A stretch of DNA of 64,000 nt from Paenibacillus sp. CF384 (GTDB lineage Bacteria > Bacillota > Bacilli > Paenibacillales > Paenibacillaceae): the NCBI RefSeq assembly GCF_900106745.1, contig NZ_FNNV01000010.1, positions 1 to 64,000 on the forward strand. Reading direction: 5' to 3'. A program made the position numbers and the translations under genes. The notes below the pieces were generated by a model. It did not search any database, was not told where the DNA came from, and saw only the letters and a list, made by a program, of their open reading frames with translations. Of this stretch, positions 24,829 to 31,976 are shown in pieces; the stretch's first letter is position 1, and every line of letters starts with the position of its first letter.

Positions 24829-25911
24829 TTATTTGAATTGACGCAATCGAATAACAACGCTGTTGCCCCAGAAGAATAACCGCGTGAGCGGGCTCTTCTT
24901 CATGAGCCGCTTCGAAACGAGCTGCACATCCTTCTGACCCCGCACTTTGGGATCGGACAGATATAAGGCGAGCAGACCTTCGATTACCATGCGGTGAAAC
25001 TTCGGAGCAGGCAGCCCGCTCACATCTCGGCGCGCCCCTTCAACGATGTCTCCGATTCGTGTCACTAATTCGCTTTGATTGGAATAGTAATTGCAGAAAT
25101 TCAAGTCTCCGCCTATCCGATCCTCTTCTTGGTCGATCAAATAATCTAGCATAATATGAAGACCGCAAACATGGGGGAAATAGCCGTTACGAACTTGCAG
25201 CGCTTCTTCACTGCCGCAGCCTTCATCAGAAGCGGCAAGAAACAGCATAAACATGCCCAGTGTCGAGCCTGTCGCCGCACCAAACTCGTTCCACTTAAAA
25301 TTCGGCGCAAGGTGACGATGCTGCTCCCACCATGCGAGCAAAGCCGGCTCGCGTCTCTCTTTGACAATATGTTTGTGAACTTGCAGGTCACCATATAGTC
25401 CAACAAGCTCTGTTACATAAGGCTGCACAGCCGAATAGGAAGGCAGTTTCCTTATACAGGCTTGACATGTACGAACGAGCTCATGCAAATAGCCCCCGTC
25501 GTCGCGCTCTGTCCGCAGTGCATAATAATCACGCAGCGGCGCGTTCGGGTCTACGGCATCCAGCATCGATTGATGAAGCAGTCGAAAATCATCTGCATCC
25601 AGCGATGTGCTTCGGTCACACAGGTTGTCCAAATAATCACTTATTGTCTGTAAAGCAACGATGAGCGGTACGAGTACATCCCTTCGCTGCAGGTTGGCGG
25701 CGGCGTAAATGCCTCCTCCTTCACAATGAAACTGCTTGCTCGTCATACTGGCGATCGCTTGTGTCCTTAGTTCGTGGTCGGGAATTTGCTCGGCAATAAC
25801 ACGCAATCTTGCGAGTTCGGCTCTAACTTCCGGCAATACATATTTGTAAACCCGGTACATTAATCGAATTGGCGTTTGCGGCATTTGGCGGGCCAAAGTT
25901 GATAGTTGCAT
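24829..25911 (-). CDS. ytpB: Tetraprenyl-beta-curcumene synthase (YtpB/DUF2600)
   Basis: A 360-residue large-terpene synthase of the YtpB family, which in Bacillus makes tetraprenyl-beta-curcumene, a C35 precursor of spore-associated sesquarterpenes. Two acidic metal-binding segments are visible: DYLDNLCD at 92-99 and DYLIDQEED in the second half, with FHCEGGGIYAAANL between the N-terminal helices. The start at 25911 follows AAGGAGG; the longer upstream frame has no ribosome site. It is 32 bases behind the 104-residue gene, in one operon. fni, an isoprenoid precursor gene, is also in this window. Confidence 0.9.
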   Translation of the reverse strand: MQLSTLARQMPQTPIRLMYRVYKYVLPEVRAELARLRVIAEQIPDHELRTQAIASMTSKQFHCEGGGIYAAANLQRRDVLVPLIVALQTISDYLDNLCDRSTSLDADDFRLLHQSMLDAVDPNAPLRDYYALRTERDDGGYLHELVRTCQACIRKLPSYSAVQPYVTELVGLYGDLQVHKHIVKERREPALLAWWEQHRHLAPNFKWNEFGAATGSTLGMFMLFLAASDEGCGSEEALQVRNGYFPHVCGLHIMLDYLIDQEEDRIGGDLNFCNYYSNQSELVTRIGDIVEGARRDVSGLPAPKFHRMVIEGLLALYLSDPKVRGQKDVQLVSKRLMKKSPLTRLFFWGNSVVIRLRQFK

Positions 25912-25943
25912 CGATATGCGCCCTCCTTCTTCCACTCCGCTTG

Positions 25944-26258
25944 TTAGGAATGGCGCTTATTTTCAATTTCTTGATTCATTCGATACCAGATATGTAAATC
26001 ATTAATCCGGCTTGCCAGCTCGGCAATATCGGAGTTAATGGTACATGAACGCTCAAAGTTCTCTTCCTCAAACAGCTGAATTTGCTTTACGTTAATTACC
26101 GCTTCAAATGCGATAACGCGCTCAGGTATCGTCCCGCGAATGATCTCCCATTCTGTCACAATGAACGTACGTTCCTTTTCACTGTACATGTCCCACTCCT
26201 GATGGAGGGCCGGAAGCGGGATTCCAAGCCGATCATTCCAACTAAAAAATTGGTTCAC
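25944..26258 (-). CDS. 104-residue protein of unknown function, upstream of ytpB
   Basis: A soluble, acidic protein with NQFFSWNDRLGIPLPALHQEWD at the start and ERTFIVTEWEIIRGTIPERVI in the middle. It contains four tryptophans and predicted mixed alpha/beta structure. No family is recognised. It is the first gene of the unit with ytpB and divergent from the transporter at 26372. Context hints at a link with terpenoid synthesis or spores, but nothing in the sequence proves it. Confidence 0.7.
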   Translation of the reverse strand: MNQFFSWNDRLGIPLPALHQEWDMYSEKERTFIVTEWEIIRGTIPERVIAFEAVINVKQIQLFEEENFERSCTINSDIAELASRINDLHIWYRMNQEIENKRHS

Positions 26259-26330
26259 GTCTCAAAACCTCCATCAAATAATGTACCATTTCATAGAGTA
26301 CAAATCCAGCGCGAAAACTTGTTCGCCATA

Positions 26331-26339
26331 TGCTATACT
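26331..26339 (+). promoter_or_regulatory. Extended -10 promoter of the transporter pair
   Basis: TGCTATACT is an extended -10 element 33 bases before the ATG at 26372. No strong -35 is visible. Confidence 0.45.
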
Positions 26340-26371
26340 GAGGTACATATCGCTTGCAAGGAGAACGAACT

Positions 26372-27706
26372 ATGGGGAAACAGCCAGGCTCTGTGTCGAT
26401 GAGACAGCTATGGCGTTTTTTTTTGCCGCTCGGACTTTCAGCTTCTCTCGTAACTATTTCACATGTCATTATCAATAGTACACTGGCACATGCTGCCAAT
26501 CAGAAAGTCGTCATTGCCAGTTATGCCATCGCGATGAGTCTGCTTATCATTACGGAACGGCCGGCCGTCTTGCTGCGCCAGACATGCTCGGCACTGGTGC
26601 GCGACAAGCAATCCTTCCGCGCGATGCTGCGGGTTGGCCAGCTAGTATTTGCGGCTATACTGGTTCTCGGCATGATTATCTGCTATTCGCCGCTCGGCAC
26701 TTGGATATTCGGAGGATTATTCGGCGCAGATGATGAGCTCGTTCCGCATATCCTGGATGTCTATCAAATTCTCATGTTCGTCAGTATTTTCTCAGGCATC
26801 CGCTGTTTATATCACGGCGTCATCATTTATAATTTACGCACCAAATGGTTGACGATCGGCATGGCGCTGCGTCTTGTCGGGATGTACGGCATTTCCCTCT
26901 ATTATATGAATAAAGGGGTCACGAGCGGTACGGTCGGCGCTGTCATTTTCCTAGCCGGCATGATGATTGAAGCATTGGTGAGTTATCTGGAAGGTTCTTC
27001 GCTGGTCAAGCAAATGCCCGAGAAAGTAGAACAGCATGCCGTACAGAACTTCAGGCAAGTCTTCTCCTTCTATCGTCCATTGCTGCTCTCTACATTAATT
27101 GCGGTCTGGATCGGGCCATCCATCAATATCATGTTGGGCAAAACGAGCGACGCCGCGCTGTCCATTGCATCCTTTGCGCTTGCAGCCAGTCTGGTACAGC
27201 TCACTTTAAGCTTCTTTACTTATTTCCATCAAATTGTACTTAATTTCTATAAAATCGATCCCAAAGCCGTCCGAAAATTCACGCTGCTTCTAGGCTTCAT
27301 TCCAACGCTGCTTGTCGCTCTTCTCGCATTCACGCCGGCAGGCGACTTCATAGTCGGCCATATCATGGGCGTAGAAGGAAAGCTGAAATCGGAAACGCTT
27401 CGTGCGATGCAGCCTTTCGTCCTGCTCGCACTGGCATTGCCGTGGCTGGATGTCGGCAACGGTCTCATCATGGTGCGCGGACAGACACGCATCATATTAG
27501 GCTCGCAATCCGTGAATCTAGTGTTCACGGTATTAACCTCTATTCTATGTATTATGCTCACGCCGGGCTGGAATGGTGCAATCGGTGCATGGGCACAATC
27601 CATTGGAGTAGCAGCAGAATGTCTGTTCATCGCTGTCGCGATCAAACGGGTCGGACATGCGGACAAAACCATGTCTAAGACAGGCATCAGATTTGGAGTG
27701 AAATGA
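26372..27706 (+). CDS. Multi-span transporter, MATE/MOP-like
   Basis: A 444-residue membrane protein with about 12 hydrophobic segments in two similar halves, resembling the MOP flippase/MATE group. Features include RQLWRFFLPLGLSASLVTISHVI at the start and RPLLLSTLIAVWIGPSINIMLGK at the start of the second half. The ATG at 26372 has AAGGAGAAC upstream; an earlier in-frame TTG overlaps that site. Its stop overlaps the next start by 4 bases (ATGA), so it is tightly coupled to the MFS gene. The substrate cannot be inferred. Confidence 0.75.
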   Translation: MGKQPGSVSMRQLWRFFLPLGLSASLVTISHVIINSTLAHAANQKVVIASYAIAMSLLIITERPAVLLRQTCSALVRDKQSFRAMLRVGQLVFAAILVLGMIICYSPLGTWIFGGLFGADDELVPHILDVYQILMFVSIFSGIRCLYHGVIIYNLRTKWLTIGMALRLVGMYGISLYYMNKGVTSGTVGAVIFLAGMMIEALVSYLEGSSLVKQMPEKVEQHAVQNFRQVFSFYRPLLLSTLIAVWIGPSINIMLGKTSDAALSIASFALAASLVQLTLSFFTYFHQIVLNFYKIDPKAVRKFTLLLGFIPTLLVALLAFTPAGDFIVGHIMGVEGKLKSETLRAMQPFVLLALALPWLDVGNGLIMVRGQTRIILGSQSVNLVFTVLTSILCIMLTPGWNGAIGAWAQSIGVAAECLFIAVAIKRVGHADKTMSKTGIRFGVK

Positions 27707-28860
27707 TCTTGGGTTCTAAGTCTAAAGAAGTGTTCATGCTGCGTTTCTTTATGTACGTTATCTACACTACGCAAGCGCTAGTCGTTTCCTACTTTCCGCT
27801 CTACTTCATGGACCGCGGCTATACAGCTGGTCAAATTGGCATTATCTATTCAACCGGACCGATTATCTCGATATTCGCGAACATCATCTTCGGTACGGCA
27901 AGCGATCGCTATCGTACGATCAAGAAAATAATGACCCTTCTCATGTTCGGACAGTTGGTCATGGTTTCACTGCTCTTCACGACAGATGCGTTCGTTATGG
28001 TCTGCTTCATTATGCTGGCTTTCTATTTCTTTCAGACGCCTGTCAATCCGCTGAGCGACAGCCTGATTCTGTTATCCAGTCAATTTACTTCGAAGCCATA
28101 TGCGCTCATTCGAGTATTCGGTTCGCTTGGCTTTGCATTGTCGGCTTTCCTGGTTGGTCAGCTGCTTAAGGTAACTGGCACGCAAATTACGATTCCACTT
28201 GCTGTGGGCTCAATCACTCTCGCCCTGCTGCTTTCCTTTACACTTAAGGATTATCAGGGAACGAAGCGAAAAATCGAATTTGGCGGTTTCCTGAAACTTA
28301 TTCGTAAGCCAAGCATCCTCAGCTACTTCGCGATCGTTCTCGTCGTTTCCGTAGCGCACCGGATGTATGAAGGCTTCCTGGCTGTGACACTGAGGGAAAT
28401 GGGAGCGGACAATTCACTCGTTGGCATTGCCTGGATGGTGTCCGCCATAAGCGAAATCCCTGTCCTCTTCCTGCTCGGCAAGTACGGACATAAATTCAAA
28501 GAGCTTCCTCTACTGGCTATAGCCAGCCTGATGTACGCCTTGCGCTTCTGGCTGATCAGCGAAATTACAGATCCGATCTGGATTATCCCGATTCAGGCGA
28601 TGCACAGCATAACATTCGGGATCTACATGGTTACGGCGCTGCGGTATTTATCTTCCATCATTCCCGATGAGTTCCGTTCCTCCGGGCAAGCCGTTTATGC
28701 GATTGTCTGGAGTGGGTTTGCCGGTGCAATCAGCGGAACTGCCGGCGGACTGATCTTCGAGCAGTTCGGCAGAACAGCCTTCTTCCAACTGGCGATGACG
28801 CTGGCACTGGTCGCATCCATTGCTTTCCTTGCGAAGCATTTCATCAATCGCGATGCTTAA
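27703..28860 (+). CDS. Major facilitator superfamily transporter
   Basis: A 385-residue MFS protein with 12 predicted membrane segments. It shows the loop motif FGTASDRYRTIKK between segments two and three, and PVNPLSDSLIL and RVFGSLGFALSAFLVGQLL in segments four and five, typical of the MFS_1-like/LacY-nucleoside branch. Coupling by ATGA overlap to the preceding transporter suggests the two work on related compounds. A strong bidirectional terminator follows. Confidence 0.87.
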   Translation: MILGSKSKEVFMLRFFMYVIYTTQALVVSYFPLYFMDRGYTAGQIGIIYSTGPIISIFANIIFGTASDRYRTIKKIMTLLMFGQLVMVSLLFTTDAFVMVCFIMLAFYFFQTPVNPLSDSLILLSSQFTSKPYALIRVFGSLGFALSAFLVGQLLKVTGTQITIPLAVGSITLALLLSFTLKDYQGTKRKIEFGGFLKLIRKPSILSYFAIVLVVSVAHRMYEGFLAVTLREMGADNSLVGIAWMVSAISEIPVLFLLGKYGHKFKELPLLAIASLMYALRFWLISEITDPIWIIPIQAMHSITFGIYMVTALRYLSSIIPDEFRSSGQAVYAIVWSGFAGAISGTAGGLIFEQFGRTAFFQLAMTLALVASIAFLAKHFINRDA

Positions 28861-28873
28861 CGGACACAACAAA

Positions 28874-28908
28874 CAAGCCCCCTCGCAGTTTCATCTGCGA
28901 GGGGGCTT
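28874..28908. terminator. Strong bidirectional terminator
   Basis: AAGCCCCCTCGCAG (28874-28887) pairs perfectly with CTGCGAGGGGGCTT (28895-28908), between the MFS gene and the convergent yebC-type gene. Confidence 0.9.
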
Positions 28909-28918
28909 TGCTTCATAT

Positions 28919-29644
28919 CTATTCTTCGTCTGACAGCTCGAAGTTGACGTAAACGTCTTGGACATCCTCGTTATCCTCGAAGGCATCCATCATCTTCTGC
29001 AGCTTCTCGGCATTCTCGCCTTCTGCTGCGACCGTGTTTTGCGGCAGCCACTGGACGCTCGCCGATTCAAACTTATGACCAAGCTTCTCAAGCTCCGTCT
29101 TCACCGCCTCGAACTCATGCGGATGCGTAATGACTTCGAAGCTTTCCTCGTTGACGATAACATCCTCTGCTCCGCCTTCCAGCGCTTGCATCATCATCGT
29201 ATCCTCATCGGTGTCCAGCTCTTCGCGGTCAATGACGAGCAGTCCTTTCTGGTCGAACATATAGGCCACGCAGCCGCTCTCGCCCATGTTGCCGCCGCGT
29301 TTATTGAAGATCGAACGCACATCGGCAGCCGTGCGATTCCGGTTGTCCGTCAAGCAGCGGACCATGATTGCCGTGCCGCCCGGGCCGTATCCTTCGTACA
29401 TGATTTCTTCGTATTCCACACTATCATTGGCTCCCGCAGCCTTTTTGATGGCGCGTTCAATGCTGTCCGTCGGCATTTGCTCGGCGCGAGCTGCCGCGAT
29501 CGTATTCTTCAATGCAAAATTCGACTCCGGGTTCGGTCCGCCTTTGCGTGCATGAACGTAAAGCTCTCTGGCCAGCTTAACGAATTTATTATTTTTAGCC
29601 TGATCGGCCTTCCCTTTACGGTCTTTAAACAATTTGAATTTCAT
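28919..29644 (-). CDS. YebC/YeeN-type translation-associated protein
   Basis: A 241-residue YebC/PmpR/TACO1 family member, formerly called a transcription regulator and now linked to translation of proline-rich stretches. Family motifs include YEGYGPGGTAIMVRCLTDNRNRT, VRSIFNKRGGNMGESGCVAYMF and the acidic end AFEDNEDVQDVYVNF. The start, MKFKLFKDRKGKADQAKNN, lacks the usual MAGHSKWxNI and is closer to the YeeN branch. A second, canonical YebC may exist elsewhere in the genome. It is monocistronic. Confidence 0.92.
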   Translation of the reverse strand: MKFKLFKDRKGKADQAKNNKFVKLARELYVHARKGGPNPESNFALKNTIAAARAEQMPTDSIERAIKKAAGANDSVEYEEIMYEGYGPGGTAIMVRCLTDNRNRTAADVRSIFNKRGGNMGESGCVAYMFDQKGLLVIDREELDTDEDTMMMQALEGGAEDVIVNEESFEVITHPHEFEAVKTELEKLGHKFESASVQWLPQNTVAAEGENAEKLQKMMDAFEDNEDVQDVYVNFELSDEE

Positions 29645-29736
29645 AAGCTCTTATTCGCTCCTTAGCAGAGGTAAAATAATTTCCAATCAACAGTTTATCA
29701 TCTTGTCCATGTTAAGGTCAAAGGCTCACAACCAAA

Positions 29737-29768
29737 TAAAAAAAACCCGACAACATCATGTCGGGTTC
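29737..29768 (-). terminator. Intrinsic terminator of the cold shock gene
   Basis: On the minus strand AACCCGACATGATGTTGTCGGGTT runs into a long T-run, about 50 bases after the csp stop. Confidence 0.9.
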
Positions 29769-29816
29769 ATCTATAGCGTTTACGTATGAGAAGCTTCCCG
29801 GCGGAAGCTGCATAGC

Positions 29817-30014
29817 TTACAGTTTGGTAACGTTTGCCGCCTGCGGCCCGCGATTGCCTTGTGTAATATCGAACTCTACGGACTGACCTTCATCCAGCGA
29901 CTTGAAGCCTTCGCCTTGAATTGCGGAATAATGTACGAACACGTCCTCGCCATTCTCTACTTGAATGAAGCCATAGCCTTTTTCTGCGTTAAACCATTTA
30001 ACTGTTCCTTTCAA
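29817..30014 (-). CDS. Cold shock protein, CspA family
   Basis: A 65-residue single OB-fold RNA chaperone. RNP1 (KGYGFIQV) and RNP2 (VFVHYSAI) are both intact, and the protein ends [10 protein letters not shown]. The start codon is TTG at 30014, eight bases behind AGGAGG. An unusual start for this family, it may lower or tune translation. It has a strong SigA promoter and a leader of about 45 bases with a GC-rich hairpin-like stretch. It is monocistronic. Confidence 0.97.
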   Translation of the reverse strand: MKGTVKWFNAEKGYGFIQVENGEDVFVHYSAIQGEGFKSLDEGQSVEFDITQGNRGPQAANVTKL

Positions 30015-30066
30015 ATGAACAACCTCCTAAAAATGAGCGCGACCGTGAAACCGGGCGACTTGCTTT

Positions 30067-30095
30067 AGTATACACGCGACGGAAGTGGTTTGCAA
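30067..30095 (-). promoter_or_regulatory. Cold shock gene promoter
   Basis: On the minus strand TTGCAA (30090-30095), exactly 17 bases and TATACT (30067-30072). The predicted start is near 30060. Confidence 0.65.
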
Positions 30096-30140
30096 TCAAA
30101 TATTGACAAAAAGGACAAGTTATGGTAATAGAATTTATGG

Positions 30141-31079
30141 TTACTTGACCAGTTTCTTCGCAATCGTCGCTCTGATTTCATTCAAAAGGGCTACTGAAGC
30201 ATCAATTTCAACTTTTCTTGTTGATACACTCTCTACGCTGCACCCGAGCGGAATCCCCTTCTCCAGTCCGAAATCGAAAATTTCTTCGAACATGCGATGG
30301 GACAGCGTGACGGATTTATCCAGAATGTCTCTGGAATGCTTCAAATCATTTTCCAGCCATTTCGGGATGCTGATGCCAAGCCATTTCATAAATTCCAACG
30401 TCTTCGGCGAACCGCAAGGCGCAAGATTGATTAAGATCGGGACCATATCGATTTCCTGATCTCTGCAGTAATAATAATAATCGGACAAGAAATTCTTCGT
30501 CGCTTCAATATTGTAGGTTGCCTGTGAGATGAAGAATTGACAGCCGCTGTTCATTTTGTCAACCACACGAAGATGCTCGTCGTTCTTCATCGTATGCCTT
30601 TCGGGTATCACGACACCACCGAAGCTGAGGTTCGGGTCCATGCGCTTACTCAACTCATAAGCCTCCGGAAGACGCATGCTCGTGGCCTGCTTGCTTGATG
30701 AGGCTCCCACATATACGGAGAATCGGTCTTGATCTGTTTCTGCCTGCAGCCATTCCGAGAACTGGTTCGATGAATAGTTGCCTACACAGCGATAAATGAT
30801 TTTGGGAACCGATAATTCACCTAAGTACTCCTTGCTGTATTTCGTGGGATCCACTGTCCGCAGAAAAGGAAACGGCCGATCTTGATCGATGCGATCGCTC
30901 TCCTCCTGCACGTCATACAAGATTAAGCCATCTATGTGTAAACCAGCCAGTCGCTCGATTTGCTTCTGAGCGATTTCGGCGATCTTATCCGGCGTATGCG
31001 ACTCTTTAGGCGGTGTCATGCCATATGTAATGATGCCCGGTTCTTTTCTGACAATTCTCTCTCTGAGCAAGCTATCCAC
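30141..31079 (-). CDS. Methylenetetrahydrofolate reductase-like protein
   Basis: A 312-residue TIM-barrel protein resembling 5,10-methylenetetrahydrofolate reductases. It has ITYGMTPPKESHTPDKIAEIA at the start (position of the catalytic Glu) and LHIDGLILYDVQEESDR. FGGVVIPERHTMKNDE and GCQFFISQATYNIEATKNFL are the hallmark late strands of the family. It is divergent from classical MetF and lies far from methionine genes, so its folate substrate is an inference. The start codon is GTG at 31079. It is a single gene with no clear terminator before the csp gene. Confidence 0.7.
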   Translation of the reverse strand: MDSLLRERIVRKEPGIITYGMTPPKESHTPDKIAEIAQKQIERLAGLHIDGLILYDVQEESDRIDQDRPFPFLRTVDPTKYSKEYLGELSVPKIIYRCVGNYSSNQFSEWLQAETDQDRFSVYVGASSSKQATSMRLPEAYELSKRMDPNLSFGGVVIPERHTMKNDEHLRVVDKMNSGCQFFISQATYNIEATKNFLSDYYYYCRDQEIDMVPILINLAPCGSPKTLEFMKWLGISIPKWLENDLKHSRDILDKSVTLSHRMFEEIFDFGLEKGIPLGCSVESVSTRKVEIDASVALLNEIRATIAKKLVK

Positions 31080-31208
31080 TTCTCCACTTCCTTCGACTAT
31101 AATTCACAAGCTGTTCGATCGACCTCATAGGTAATTCGCGAACCAAATCCATTTCTCCTTTTCTCCCCTTAAAGCCGCTTCAGCTGACAGCATGAGACCA
31201 TGAAATAT

Positions 31209-31238
31209 TTGATTTCTACCCTATTTTATGGCTATCAT
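31209..31238 (+). promoter_or_regulatory. Candidate SigA promoter of the 77-residue gene
   Basis: TTGATT (31209-31214), 18 bases and TATCAT (31233-31238), about 40 bases before the ATG. The remainder of 31080-31208 shows nothing recognisable. Confidence 0.5.
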
Positions 31239-31279
31239 TGTATGAAGCATCAAGCTATTTACAGAGAGGGATGGTCCTT

Positions 31280-31513
31280 ATGTTTAAGAAGGTTCAAATT
31301 TATAAAACAGATAAATACAATATGTTGAACGTTGAAGTACAAGGCAAAACACTCATTGTACGCGAAATCAACGATCAATGGGGCGAAGAATGCCACACGT
31401 TCGTGAGCCGCCCGGAAATGCTGCACTGGGCTGAGAACCGCTTCCGTCCATCCGATTTCTCCGGCCGCGAAGAAGAGCTCACAGCCATTATGGAAGCCTT
31501 CAGATCGGTTTAA
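31280..31513 (+). CDS. 77-residue protein of unknown function
   Basis: A small soluble protein: a beta-rich first half (KVQIYKTDKYNMLNVEVQGKTLIV) and a helical second half ending EEELTAIMEAF. No family is recognised. The ATG at 31280 is placed 9 bases after GAGAGGG; an ATG at 31271 abuts that site and is less likely. The clear promoter and ribosome site support it being a real gene. Confidence 0.7.
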   Translation: MFKKVQIYKTDKYNMLNVEVQGKTLIVREINDQWGEECHTFVSRPEMLHWAENRFRPSDFSGREEELTAIMEAFRSV

Positions 31514-31609
31514 ATTCGAGGCTTGCATGCAGGAGGAAAATTCATCCTGCGTATCGAACATAACCATGTATCAACCTGCATAGGTTGTGCGGAGGGGAGC
31601 TACATTTAG

Positions 31610-31789
31610 GTGGATAAGACATCTACGATTATATTCATCATTGCCGCTTTTTCACTCGGAATCGTCATCATCATGCAGCGGAATAATATTCCGCCCAGCT
31701 TGCGCAGAGGACTTGCCATTGCAGCGATCGTCTTTATTGCATTTGCTTTTTTCCTGATCGTGTACAGTTTGACAACGATGGGGACATAA
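31610..31789 (+). CDS. 59-residue two-span membrane protein
   Basis: A short frame starting GTG (31610) and ending TAA, about 12 bases after GGAGGGG. The product has two hydrophobic segments, TIIFIIAAFSLGIVIIM and LAIAAIVFIAFAFFLIVYSL, joined by a basic hairpin NNIPPSLRRG. This is a plausible small inner-membrane hairpin protein. No family is recognised. It lies about 100 bases after the 77-residue gene and may share its transcript. Confidence 0.55.
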   Translation: MDKTSTIIFIIAAFSLGIVIIMQRNNIPPSLRRGLAIAAIVFIAFAFFLIVYSLTTMGT

Positions 31790-31976
31790 GGAACCGCCTG
31801 CCGGGTCAAACTAGAGTCACAACCTTTCAGGGAGCGTGACTTCTAGCGTGAAATGGCTGCCGATTCTATTATCGCTCTCACTGCTGCACTCCAGTCAAGC
31901 TAACGTCCTGCAGCGTGAAGCACCCCATTCTGCTGATTCCGCCACATCTACCAACCATCATGCGAGGAGGGTTCCC

